DNA of 64,000 nucleotides from Bradyrhizobium diversitatis (GTDB lineage: Bacteria; Pseudomonadota; Alphaproteobacteria; Rhizobiales; Xanthobacteraceae), in the NCBI RefSeq assembly GCF_016031635.1, contig NZ_JACEGD010000011.1:62001-126000 (forward strand), written 5' to 3'. The translations under genes were made by a program, and so were the position numbers. Under the pieces are notes generated by a model. The model saw only the letters and a program-made list of their open reading frames with translations, did not search any database and was not told where the DNA came from. Of this stretch, positions 45,499 through 54,290 are shown piece by piece. Numbering within the stretch: the stretch's first letter is position 1; the number at the start of each line of letters is the position of its first letter.

Positions 45499-45518
45499 CT
45501 ATCACCGTCCGGTGATAG
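45499..45518. promoter_or_regulatory. Operator-like palindrome in a divergent intergenic region
   Basis: CTATCACCG-TC-CGGTGATAG is a perfect palindrome with 9-base arms in the 159-base gap between the minus-strand small gene (start 45466) and the plus-strand secreted protein (start 45626). Size and position fit a dimeric regulator controlling one or both sides. No cognate regulator is recognised nearby. Confidence 0.5.
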
Positions 45519-45625
45519 AATTGAACGCGATTGAGATTGCTCACCACTAATTGACGCGCCGCATCAACGGCATCTCGGATTAGTCGATCTGGCGCGACAA
45601 TCGGTTCGGGCACATTGAGGCGAAC

Positions 45626-47359
45626 ATGTTTCGTCCAACGAGTTGGATCTGGGTCTTCATCGCCGGTGCGAGCATTTTCGCCACCGGGACGCACGCCGAG
45701 GACACCGTGGTGCGGAGCTTTTCGGGCGGCTCGGCTGCCTCCATGGTCGGCATCGTCCCGGCCGGCGAGGACGTGGAACTGGCAGGCCCCCAGGCGCTCA
45801 GTGCCGACGGGCAGGGCAACCTCTTCGTGCTCGATCAGGTCAACGGACGCATTCTCCAGTTCGATCCCAAGCAACCGAACTCCGATCCTGACGTCCTCAA
45901 GATGCCGAGGGATGTACAGCCGACCGACCTCGTCGTTCACAACGGCGACATCATGGTTTGGGACGGCGGCGTTCGCACGTTGAAGGCGGCGCCAGACCAG
46001 TCCACGCGCGGGCTCGGTGGCGACGAAATCCAACTCGAGGAAGTCTCGAGTCGCGGCACGGACGACCAGGTCGCCATCTCCGCCTTCGCCCAGATGGGAT
46101 CGCAGCCACCCGGCAGTGCGACCGAGCTGCTCGACCAGAACACCCGCGCGGCCGTCGTCAAAACAGGCCGGCAGCCCGACCGGCAGTACGTCGCGTCCCG
46201 CAGCAAGGGCTCGGTCATCGCCGATATCATCCCGGACAAGGGCAATTCCAGCGTGCGCATCGAGATCCAGACCATGGTCACCAATGAGACCATTGGCGCG
46301 CTCGGCCTGCGCGTGCGTGACCAGCTCGGTACGGTCGAGTTCCTCGAGATCGACAATAGCGATCGCTTCTATGTGTTGGCCGAAGACATTCCGCCATCGG
46401 GAAAGAACGCATCCACGTTCGTCGTGCGCTATGCCGCCAACGGCCGGATCGAGGGAATCTATGAGTTGCCTCTCGAGAACACCCCGCTGACGAGGCGGTT
46501 CGTCACGATCTCGGGTGACGGCGACGTCTATTTCCTGCGAACCAAGCCAACCGGTGTCGATGTGGTTGGCGTCGGCTTCCGCCCCCTGCGCAACGCGTCG
46601 GTGATCGACGCTCGGCCGTCGCGGACGGCAACCGCGCAGCCTTCCAACAATAGCAAGTTCAATGCGACAGCGGCGGTGCGGCCGTCAAATCGCCAGCAGG
46701 CGATCGAGACCGCGTTTGCGTTCGAGGGTGTGCAGTGGAAGCTGACGCAGGCGAACTATGGCAACGATCCGGACAGCCAGTGCAGCGGATTCAACCGCAT
46801 TCGCCGCCCATGGTACCTTCAAGGCAAGGTGAACCAGGAGGTGCGCGGCGTACCCTATTGCTGGGGCTGTCACGGCTCCCTCGCAAACTTCCGGCAGCGC
46901 ATCGAGAGCGGCACGTTGGCCGGGAATGTCTGCACCCGCAACGCGCCGCGGCCGGATGTGGCGGGCGTCGACTGCTCGGCGTTCGTCAGCGCCACGTGGG
47001 GACTCTCCGTCCACTATACGACCGCCGCCATTCCCGCGATCGCCGCGCCCGTGGCGAACCCGTGGGAGTTGAAGCCCGGCGATGCACTCAACAAGCCCGG
47101 CTCCCATGTGATGTTGTTCCTGCGGTTCACGCCGGATCGCAAGGCGGAGGTGATGGAATCCTCGACCGGCGGCTGCAACGGACGCGTTTGCCGCAACATC
47201 TATCCGTTGGCGAGCCTGCTTGCGCGTGGCTACACTCCGGTTCGCTTCCGTGCCTTCGCCGACGACCAGACAACCGTTTCGGCTGACGCCTACCAGGACG
47301 CCGATGCGCCGACGGGCCGCAAATCGGCGGCTGCGAAAACCGCGACCAAGAGGCGCTGA
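45626..47359 (+). CDS. Secreted beta-propeller-like protein with NlpC/P60-like C terminus
   Basis: A 577-residue exported protein. A signal peptide (IWVFIAGASIFATGTHA) precedes an NHL/WD-like repeat region (QALSADGQGNLFVLDQVNGRILQFD and similar turns) up to about residue 330. The C terminus has an NlpC/P60-like arrangement: PYCWGCHGS, the catalytic-type Cys450 in GVDCSAFVSATWG, and His494 in KPGSHVMLF. Such domains cut peptidoglycan peptides or related amides. The extra cysteines around the motif are unusual. It opens a plus-strand series with a caspase-like and a DUF4384-like gene, all exported. Confidence 0.75.
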   Translation: MFRPTSWIWVFIAGASIFATGTHAEDTVVRSFSGGSAASMVGIVPAGEDVELAGPQALSADGQGNLFVLDQVNGRILQFDPKQPNSDPDVLKMPRDVQPTDLVVHNGDIMVWDGGVRTLKAAPDQSTRGLGGDEIQLEEVSSRGTDDQVAISAFAQMGSQPPGSATELLDQNTRAAVVKTGRQPDRQYVASRSKGSVIADIIPDKGNSSVRIEIQTMVTNETIGALGLRVRDQLGTVEFLEIDNSDRFYVLAEDIPPSGKNASTFVVRYAANGRIEGIYELPLENTPLTRRFVTISGDGDVYFLRTKPTGVDVVGVGFRPLRNASVIDARPSRTATAQPSNNSKFNATAAVRPSNRQQAIETAFAFEGVQWKLTQANYGNDPDSQCSGFNRIRRPWYLQGKVNQEVRGVPYCWGCHGSLANFRQRIESGTLAGNVCTRNAPRPDVAGVDCSAFVSATWGLSVHYTTAAIPAIAAPVANPWELKPGDALNKPGSHVMLFLRFTPDRKAEVMESSTGGCNGRVCRNIYPLASLLARGYTPVRFRAFADDQTTVSADAYQDADAPTGRKSAAAKTATKRR

Positions 47360-47499
47360 ACCATGTGTGTCACTGGCGCTACAGATGGATAGCGAATGCT
47401 GTTCGCACGCTGGACCCGGGACGTTCGGACGAGGTGTCGCCGCCACGTCCGACCGGCGCGGTTCGGGAACCGGCCTGCATGACATCGAGGTGGATCACG

Positions 47500-49290
47500 A
47501 TGCGAAGGCCCAGAGGATTTAAGTATGGGATCTGGTGCGCTGCCGCCATCGCGCTTGCTGCGGTGATCGGTCTGCCGCTGCAGCGCGCCCAGGCAGCGGA
47601 AGCACTGGCGATCAGCAATCCGGATGGGGCGGCCGTGCGCGCGCTCGTGATCGGAATCGACGATTACCAGCACGTCCGCAAACTGAAGGGCGCAGTCGCT
47701 GACGCTGGAGATCTCGTGTCCAGCCTGAAGACGATGGGGGTTAGCGATGTCGTCGAGTTGACCAATGCCCAAGCGGACAGGGCGAGCGTCTTGCGTGAAA
47801 TCAGTGCATTGGTGACGCGGACAAGGAATAACGACCTCGTCTTCCTGTCGATCGCCGGCCACGGCACCCAGGAGCCTGAGCGCGTCAAGGGCTCGGAGCC
47901 CGATGGGATGGAGAACGTGTTCCTGCTGCCCGGCTTCGAAACCACGTCGAAGGGGTCCGTCGAGCGCATTCTGGGGAGCGAGTTCAATCATTTCATCCGG
48001 CAGCTCGAGCTGCGCGGCGCGAAGGTGATCTTCGTTGCGGATACCTGCCATGGCGGCGGAATGGTGCGCGATATCGACCCGCGGGCTGCGGAGATGAGCT
48101 TCCGGCAGGTGCCGCGCTACACGTTGCTTGTCGATGAACTGAAACCGGTATCGGACAGCAACGGTCCGAAGTCCGAGCTCGATCTCGACCACACGGCGTT
48201 CCTCGCCGCTGTTGATCGCTACACCAAGGCGCCCGAAGTACGGATTCCCGGGATCGATGGGCTGCGCGGGGCTCTCAGCTACGCGGTGGCGCGGGCAGTG
48301 GAGGGCAGCGCGGACATCAATCGCGACGGCAAGGTGACGCTCAAGGAGCTCTTCGCCAATGTCCGGCAGGTGGTCTATCAGCTCTCGGACCAGCGCCAGA
48401 ACATCGTGACGATATCGTCACCGGCGCAGGTGCCGGAGACCGCCGTCGCCTTCGAGCTGACGCGCGGCGTGGTGCTGATTCAGGGCCCGGCCGCGAGGAC
48501 GGCCTCCAGTCAGGCTGCTGATGTACAGGCGGCTGCCCCGTCGGCGGCGACGACCAAGGCTCCGGCGCTGCCGACGCTGGCCGCTGCACCCAATACGGTT
48601 GCGCCCGTCGCCGCTCCGACTGGCGCAGCGCCGACCGTCGCTGCACCGGCGCCCCTCCGTCTCGCGGCACCGATCCGTCTGGCGGCGCTCGACGGCAAGA
48701 TGAGCTATTTCGCCGGCGTGACGCCGAAGGACGCCACCGTGCAGACCGTTCAGCCGACGGACAATCCCGACCTGATCTGGGACCCGGTCTCTCATGACGT
48801 GATCGCCTGGGGCGATGTCGTCGCCTATGGGATGGACCTAGCCAATCTGCCGACGGTCGTGGATCGCACCGCAGCAATGCGCGAGCTCAAGCGAATGGCG
48901 ACCCGATCGCCGCAGATCATGCGTATTTGGCCGGATGATCGACAGCAGCGCGCTGGTCAGACCATCGAAGTCGAACTGTCCGATGTGGCTTCAAGGGCAT
49001 TGCTGCTGTTCAATGTATCCGGTGACGGCACCATCCAGATGTTGTACCCGGTCGGTACGGATGCGGCGGTGGCCAAATCGTCGAACTTGCGGCTGCCACT
49101 CCGGGTGGGTGAGCCGTTCGGTGCCGAGCAGATCGTTGCTGTAACCTCGCAGCGGCGCATGGTGGATCTCGAGACCGTCCTGATTCAGCTCAATCGGCGA
49201 CGCGCCTCAGGGCACTTGATCAAGAACCTCGAGCGCTACCTGCCTGCGGACGCGCGGATCGCCTCGATCGGCTTTTTCAGCGCTCCCTGA
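47500..49290 (+). CDS. Exported caspase-like (C14) protease with DUF4384-like C terminus
   Basis: A 596-residue protein. I chose the ATG at 47500 with GAGGTGG 7 bases upstream. A signal peptide runs to about residue 33. The caspase domain has H121 (SIAGHGTQEP) and C183 (VADTCHGGG) as the catalytic dyad. Inside it, ADINRDGKVTLKE is an EF-hand-like calcium loop. An Ala/Pro-rich linker leads to a C-terminal DUF4384-like domain (QRAGQTIEVELS, LLLFNVSGDGTIQMLYP). The protein would act in the periplasm, possibly with calcium as a trigger; the target is unknown. Confidence 0.85.
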   Translation: MRRPRGFKYGIWCAAAIALAAVIGLPLQRAQAAEALAISNPDGAAVRALVIGIDDYQHVRKLKGAVADAGDLVSSLKTMGVSDVVELTNAQADRASVLREISALVTRTRNNDLVFLSIAGHGTQEPERVKGSEPDGMENVFLLPGFETTSKGSVERILGSEFNHFIRQLELRGAKVIFVADTCHGGGMVRDIDPRAAEMSFRQVPRYTLLVDELKPVSDSNGPKSELDLDHTAFLAAVDRYTKAPEVRIPGIDGLRGALSYAVARAVEGSADINRDGKVTLKELFANVRQVVYQLSDQRQNIVTISSPAQVPETAVAFELTRGVVLIQGPAARTASSQAADVQAAAPSAATTKAPALPTLAAAPNTVAPVAAPTGAAPTVAAPAPLRLAAPIRLAALDGKMSYFAGVTPKDATVQTVQPTDNPDLIWDPVSHDVIAWGDVVAYGMDLANLPTVVDRTAAMRELKRMATRSPQIMRIWPDDRQQRAGQTIEVELSDVASRALLLFNVSGDGTIQMLYPVGTDAAVAKSSNLRLPLRVGEPFGAEQIVAVTSQRRMVDLETVLIQLNRRRASGHLIKNLERYLPADARIASIGFFSAP

Positions 49291-49308
49291 CATCTGTTTG
49301 GGGGAGCC

Positions 49309-49971
49309 ATGTGGCGATCGGAGCTGATCCGCCGTAAACGACTATGCTTCGCATTTGCCCTGCTGCTGGCGGGAAGCGGGGCCGCGCCCGCGGCGCCGTT
49401 GCAGCCGGAATCTCTACATGCGAGCCTGCCGAGCGCACCATGGTTCTGGCGCATCCAGGCGACGCGCGGACAGACCGGCGCCGCACAGAGCAATGCTGCA
49501 AGTGTGTCCCTCGAGATCCTGCCCGGCCTGACCGTCGACGTTGGCGGCAAGGTGTCATTCGGCGTGACTGCGAAGAAGGCAGGCTATCTCATTCTGGTGG
49601 ATGTCGATGCGGACGGACGGATGTCCCAGATCTTTCCGACTCCCGAATTGTTGGAGCAGTCGGACGGCCGCGACATCAATCTCGTCAAGCCCGGCGTGCA
49701 ATTTGTTGTGCCGACCCCGGCAGGGCGGCAACGTGGCTTTGAATATGTCGTCGCACCGCCGACCGGCTCGGCCGTCATGGTTGCGATCCTGAGTGAACGG
49801 CGCGTGCAATTGCTCGATTTGCCGGATCTCCCGCGCAAACTGCAGGATCAAGCCGATACGTTGAGCTACCTGTCGGCGTGGACCAGGGAGCTGCGTGTGC
49901 CGGACGGCAGCAGTGGAAAACTGGTGCCGAGCAATTGGTCGTTCGACGTCAAATCCTATTCCATCAAGTGA
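49309..49971 (+). CDS. Exported DUF4384-like protein
   Basis: A 220-residue protein with a signal peptide (RRKRLCFAFALLLAGSGAAPAAP) and a single DUF4384-like domain (LTVDVGGKVSFGVTAKK, YLILVDVDADGRMSQIFP). It begins 18 bases after the caspase gene, so the two are cotranscribed. Similar domains end the neighbouring caspase and the T6SS kinase. DUF4384 is found with signalling and protease domains; its ligand is unknown. Confidence 0.8.
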   Translation: MWRSELIRRKRLCFAFALLLAGSGAAPAAPLQPESLHASLPSAPWFWRIQATRGQTGAAQSNAASVSLEILPGLTVDVGGKVSFGVTAKKAGYLILVDVDADGRMSQIFPTPELLEQSDGRDINLVKPGVQFVVPTPAGRQRGFEYVVAPPTGSAVMVAILSERRVQLLDLPDLPRKLQDQADTLSYLSAWTRELRVPDGSSGKLVPSNWSFDVKSYSIK

Positions 49972-49990
49972 GCCGTGGCTGTCGGCTGTC

Positions 49991-51169
49991 TCAGAATTTG
50001 AACCCGAGCGTGAGCGTGCCGGCTGCTTCCATCTTGCCGTCGGCCGAGCAGCTCCCGTTGAGCGCAATCTTGACACGCCCGAACTTCGCGATGTCGACGC
50101 TGACTCCAACGCGGGAAAAGTCGTTTGGCGAGCTCGGGATGATGAAATTGACGTTGTCGAGCGCCCAGAAGGGCAGTTTGCCCTGCAGGTTGGTCTTCCA
50201 GAGCAATTCGACGAAGATGTGCCGCAGCGCGTCAGGGTCGACGATGATGGTGCCTTTGCTGTCCGTGACCACGAAGCCCATCTCGTCGATATGGACATTG
50301 CAGATCCGGTTCGACACGGCACAGTGCACCGAGGTGAGATCCGGCAGGTTCGGTGAATCGCCAAACCGTCCGGAAGCCTTGGGATCCATCGCCGGTCCGG
50401 TACGCGGATCTGGTGTTGCGATCGGTCTTTCCTCCGGAAATGTCTGCCAGATTTGCCGAAAGCCGATGCCGTCGGTGGCCAGGAACGAGGCCATGCCGAA
50501 GAAATGACCGCGGCCGGATCTCTCTCCGCGAAAAAAGACATTGTTGCCGGCGGGATATTTCAGGTTCGTCAGCACATCGAGAAGACGCTTGTGATCCTTG
50601 GCGACGAAATTGATGCCATCGAGCACGAGCCGCCCAGCCTCCAGGTGCGAGCCGATGTGATCGTCGAGATCGATGCCGAGACCCTCCACCCGCCGGTGGA
50701 TCTTCCTGAATACGTCGGTATCTCTCGCGGTGACCACCCGGGCCCGTCGCAGGGCGTCGAGACGTCGCTCCTCGTCTTTCTCCAGGATGTAAATCCGACA
50801 GAGCCCGGGCCGATCGATCGCAATGTCGAGATGCACGTGCGGAGCCTTACCGGTCTGCGTGAAGCCGACGCTCTTGACGCCGGCCTGCAGCCACGGATCG
50901 TAGCCCGGCATGTTGATCTGGTCGGAGCCTAGCCGCGGTGCCTTGCCGGCGGCGTCGAGCAATTGCCGCCAGTTGTCGCACATGAAATCGAAGCCAAGCG
51001 GATTCCAGTACGGCACGAGGTCGTGGATCTTGTAGAATCCGTAAAGCTGAATGCCGGCTTCGCGCAGCTTCAGCGCGACCTTGTTCATGTCCGCCCGCAT
51101 CGCGGCGCGGTCCTGAGCCGAGTTGCCGGCTCTCGGCGCGGTGTTCGGATCGAAAGGTGGTTCCGTCAT
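49991..51169 (-). CDS. Conserved-looking protein of unknown function
   Basis: A 392-residue soluble protein that I do not recognise. Features seen are GFYKIHDLVPYWNPLGFDF near the N terminus, HVHLDIAIDRPGLCRIYI in the middle, and beta-rich segments at the C terminus (VDIAKFGRVKIALNG ... GTLTLGFKF). It has no signal peptide or membrane helix. Downstream is convergent to the DUF4384 gene; upstream it is separated by 88 bases from an alpha/beta hydrolase on the same strand, so the two probably form an operon. A leaderless enzyme pair beside a T6SS could be cargo, but nothing in the sequence proves it. Confidence 0.6.
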   Translation of the reverse strand: MTEPPFDPNTAPRAGNSAQDRAAMRADMNKVALKLREAGIQLYGFYKIHDLVPYWNPLGFDFMCDNWRQLLDAAGKAPRLGSDQINMPGYDPWLQAGVKSVGFTQTGKAPHVHLDIAIDRPGLCRIYILEKDEERRLDALRRARVVTARDTDVFRKIHRRVEGLGIDLDDHIGSHLEAGRLVLDGINFVAKDHKRLLDVLTNLKYPAGNNVFFRGERSGRGHFFGMASFLATDGIGFRQIWQTFPEERPIATPDPRTGPAMDPKASGRFGDSPNLPDLTSVHCAVSNRICNVHIDEMGFVVTDSKGTIIVDPDALRHIFVELLWKTNLQGKLPFWALDNVNFIIPSSPNDFSRVGVSVDIAKFGRVKIALNGSCSADGKMEAAGTLTLGFKF

Positions 51170-51257
51170 GTCGTGTCTCCTCGCATCATCACAGCCAAGG
51201 TTAAGCAGCGAGCCGGTGACAGGCGAATTCGTGCCCGTCGGGGAGGGGCCTTCGACG

Positions 51258-52268
51258 CTACAGCCTACTCAGGCGGCTGTAGAAACCGCCACGGGCAATC
51301 ATGTAGTGAATGTCCTTCGGAAAGGGGAAAGCGCCGCGAACGTTGGCAATCGCCTGTTTGAGGAATTCTCCATTGCGCGACGCCGGCTTGTGGCCCAGTG
51401 GAGGTTTGTCGGCGACCTGCGGGATCATGAAGCGGTCGACGAAGGCCGGATCCAGATCATTGACCCTGACCATCTGCCCAAAGGCCGGAAATGCATCATA
51501 GTGACCCACGCTCACAGTGAGGTTTTTGAGAGCAGGGCGCTGTGACGGAGGGCGATTGCCGTCAAGCGTTGCGAGTCCGCGTCCGACCAGATCCAGCTTC
51601 ACCGATTGCGAAAGGGTGGTCGGGCCATAGACAATTTCGAGCGCGCAGGTGCTCTGACCCGACAACCATTGGTACCAGAACGTGGCGTCGTCCGGTTGCG
51701 CTTTGGCGCCGTAGAGGCAATCAAATCCCCAGCAGGCCGACAGGTTCGGCTGATACTTTCCGAGGCTTCCGACCAGGTTGCGCATGCCGCTCCCGCCGCC
51801 GGAATGGCAGGCGATGACGAGCTTGCCGACCTGGAGCTGGGGTATGCTCCGGGTGCCGTTGCCGGTGCTGGCGACAGGCGCCACGAATTTGGCAAGAGCC
51901 CCGAGAATTTCGTCCAGATAGCGTTCGCCCCATTTGGCGGAAGCCAAATCCTTCACGCTGTAGTTTCCGGCAAAGGTGTCACCGACGGCATATTCGTAGC
52001 CCAGGAATGGCGCGACAAGCACGACATCCTTCCCCGAATCCCGGACTTGTTCGCGCAGACGCGCAGGATCGTTCCGGAACAGGTACTCATGATCCCTGAC
52101 ATAGAAACCGTGTAGCCAGACTACGACATCGAACTTGGTGGCGGCCGTTGCGTGCTTCGGCGGCAGATAGACCGCCGTCGGCCTCATGCCGGGCGCCTGC
52201 CGGGTCGTGAAGAGCGTCACACCCGGAAAGCTGCCGACATCTTTCTGCTCCAGCTCGCAGGTTGTCAC
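51258..52268 (-). CDS. Putative alpha/beta-hydrolase
   Basis: A 336-residue protein with an alpha/beta-hydrolase layout: VVVWLHGFYV forms the oxyanion strand and turn, and the nucleophile elbow reads C154-H-S156-G-G, so the first Gly of G-x-S-x-G is Cys. A late histidine in VSVGHYDAF is a candidate for the triad. There is no signal peptide. The class includes esterases and lipases, so a T6SS lipase-like effector is possible. It is encoded upstream of the unknown 392-residue protein on the minus strand. Confidence 0.65.
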   Translation of the reverse strand: MTTCELEQKDVGSFPGVTLFTTRQAPGMRPTAVYLPPKHATAATKFDVVVWLHGFYVRDHEYLFRNDPARLREQVRDSGKDVVLVAPFLGYEYAVGDTFAGNYSVKDLASAKWGERYLDEILGALAKFVAPVASTGNGTRSIPQLQVGKLVIACHSGGGSGMRNLVGSLGKYQPNLSACWGFDCLYGAKAQPDDATFWYQWLSGQSTCALEIVYGPTTLSQSVKLDLVGRGLATLDGNRPPSQRPALKNLTVSVGHYDAFPAFGQMVRVNDLDPAFVDRFMIPQVADKPPLGHKPASRNGEFLKQAIANVRGAFPFPKDIHYMIARGGFYSRLSRL

Positions 52269-52304
52269 TCAGATCACTCCTTCGGACACCTCTTTTGCGT
52301 GGCG

Positions 52305-52410
52305 CTAGAGCGTTTTCGAGCGAAGTGGACACCGGTTCGCGTCAAGAAAACGCGTCAAAACAAGAGCCTAGAGCCCCGTTCCGATTCCATCGGAACGGAA
52401 AAGGCTCTAG
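52305..52410. repeat. Rhizobial palindromic intergenic repeat (RIME-like)
   Basis: A ~106-base element bounded by CTAGAG and CTCTAG. The first half holds CGTTTTC/GAAAACG arms (52311-52317 and 52346-52352) around the familiar rhizobial string ACCGGTTCGCGT. The second half is a perfect hairpin, CGTTCCGAT-TCC-ATCGGAACG (52377-52397). Elements of this kind are scattered in large numbers through Bradyrhizobium and related genomes. The last CTAG supplies the stop codon of the minus-strand caspase gene. It may act as a transcription or RNA-stability signal. Confidence 0.7.
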
Positions 52411-54290
52411 TTGCAGACCTCGACATTTCCAGTGTTGCCGCCGGGACCTCCACCGCCCCGGTATTCGAGGCGGCAGCCACGATTGACCTGACGGCAAATA
52501 TGCTGGTCACAATAGATGCTGCCACTGCTTCCCTTGGCAGTCGCCTGTCGCCGTGGTGTGGGAGCCTCCGCAGCCGGCGCGAACCTCTCGCGGGCCGGGC
52601 GATCCGCGCGGGCAGGGCGCTCGCCCGTATTGCGGTTTGCAACAGGCTTCTTGCCGCGCCGCCTCTCGCATTCATTGTCGTCATTGAGGAACGAGCCCTC
52701 GGCGCAGGTGATCCTGCTGCACTGGTCGCCGTCAGCCTTGTAGCCGCGTTCACAGACCAGCGGACAGACCCGCGACGACTTGAGCTTGATTGCGTCAAGT
52801 GCGTCGAGACTCGCAAGCTTCGCGTCGAACTTGGTTCCCGCGTGGCGGTTGAAGAGCGAGAGCGAGCGCTGCGAAGCGGCATTCCATTCGCCATCGACGG
52901 CACCGGTGAAGCATCCGACGCGGCTCAATTCGCTCTGTACCGACCTGGCGAGATCGGCCTGAGGGATATCGGCCCTGGCCGGATCGGCCTGCTGCGGCCC
53001 GGCGCTCAGAGCGGCGACCTTCGTGTCTGTGTCACTCTGAGCGGCCACAGCAGCTGGAGGCGGACTCACCGTGGTGGAATTCTCGACGGCGGCCTTGTTC
53101 CGAGTGAGCGCGGTGCTGATCGATCCCTCGGATGTGGTCCGCTTCCGCTCGGCATCGGCCGCTTGCTGCTGCGCCGCCAGTTTTGTTCTTTCGGCCGCAA
53201 TGCGGGCGTCCTCCGCAGCCTTCAGATCAGCGGCCGCCTTTTCCTGCTCTGCGCGCAGGGCGCCTTCGGAGGCAAGCCGGGCTTGCTGCTGTTGGGCCTG
53301 GCGCGCCTTTTCGGTTGCCGCAACCCGTGCCTCCTCTGCCTCGATCTGGTTGAGCTGAAGTTTGGCGAGGCTTGCGTAATATCCGTCTGGATGCTGGGTC
53401 AGGAATGCGCCCAGAGCGTCTTTATTGTTGAGCTGCAGCGCCAGTTCGTAGTCACGGCGAACCTCCGACTGGGGGTTGGCCACTGCGGGCGTGGGCTCTA
53501 CGGCCTTTGGAGCAGGCACGAGCGCAACGTCCTCGCCGCCCAACGAGCCGTAGACGTAAGGCTCCTGCCGGTTGCCCGTGGCTTGCAGGACGTCGTCGCG
53601 GACGAACCCAAAGGCCCTGCGCAGGTCGAGGCCCGGCTTTGCGATATACTTGACCAGTGCGGCCGCGTACGGGCTGTTCTGGCTATTGCCGTCGAGCGCC
53701 GTCAACCCGGCCTTCGCGGCGAAGGCGATCAACGTATTGGAGACCGTTGGCTCGACCCTGGCGAGCCCGCGGCTGATCGATCGCGAGGCGACCGTTCGCC
53801 TCATCGTGTCGGCAAAAGGATTGTTGCGGCACGCGTCGACGATCACGACCCGTAGCTGCCTTGCAGGCTCGATCGCCAGCAAGACACGGTCGAGCGAGAA
53901 CGCCTCGTCATAGATGTCCGTATCACGTTCAAGCCTGGCGTCGGTTGGGATCAGATAGTTCGTGCCATCGATCTCGATCCCGTGGCCTGCGTAGTAGACG
54001 AGTGCGATGTCGGCGTCGCGCGCCTGATCTGCAAAATCCCTCAGGGCTCGCTTCATGTCCGTCGCTGCGAGGTTGAGCCTCGAGTCGACCACGTCAAACC
54101 CTGCGGCTCTCAACGTCGCAGCGATGGCGCCGGCGTCGTTGGCCGGGTTGGGGAGCAGGGGAGCGTTTTGATATGTGGCATTGCCAAGCACCAGGGCCAC
54201 GCGCTTTGTCGCGAAAGCCGGCTGAGCAATTAGGAACAGCGAGGCAACAAGAAGAAGAGCGTACAACTTGATCTGCGTGTAATTGCTCAT
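52407..54290 (-). CDS. Exported caspase-like (C14) protein with C-terminal PG-binding-like domain
   Basis: A 627-residue protein with a signal peptide (ALLLVASLFLIAQPAFA). The caspase domain carries H103 (YYAGHGIEIDGTNYL) and C154 (IVDACRNNPFAD). It is followed by DYELAL and YYASLAKLQL repeats, a long Ala/Glu/Lys/Arg/Gln coiled-coil, and a C-terminal domain resembling PG_binding_1 (SELSRVGCFTGAVDGEWNAAS) with a cysteine-rich end. It is closely similar along its length to the plus-strand gene at 55602, evidence of duplication. The TAG stop comes from the adjacent RIME-like repeat. Role unknown; an envelope protease is likely. Confidence 0.85.
   Translation of the reverse strand: MSNYTQIKLYALLLVASLFLIAQPAFATKRVALVLGNATYQNAPLLPNPANDAGAIAATLRAAGFDVVDSRLNLAATDMKRALRDFADQARDADIALVYYAGHGIEIDGTNYLIPTDARLERDTDIYDEAFSLDRVLLAIEPARQLRVVIVDACRNNPFADTMRRTVASRSISRGLARVEPTVSNTLIAFAAKAGLTALDGNSQNSPYAAALVKYIAKPGLDLRRAFGFVRDDVLQATGNRQEPYVYGSLGGEDVALVPAPKAVEPTPAVANPQSEVRRDYELALQLNNKDALGAFLTQHPDGYYASLAKLQLNQIEAEEARVAATEKARQAQQQQARLASEGALRAEQEKAAADLKAAEDARIAAERTKLAAQQQAADAERKRTTSEGSISTALTRNKAAVENSTTVSPPPAAVAAQSDTDTKVAALSAGPQQADPARADIPQADLARSVQSELSRVGCFTGAVDGEWNAASQRSLSLFNRHAGTKFDAKLASLDALDAIKLKSSRVCPLVCERGYKADGDQCSRITCAEGSFLNDDNECERRRGKKPVANRNTGERPARADRPARERFAPAAEAPTPRRQATAKGSSGSIYCDQHICRQVNRGCRLEYRGGGGPGGNTGNVEVCN

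Noticed and set aside
52152..53855. 567-residue plus-strand frame opposite the caspase gene and RIME-like repeat
   Set aside because: It runs through an intergenic repeat and is antisense to a caspase with intact catalytic residues.
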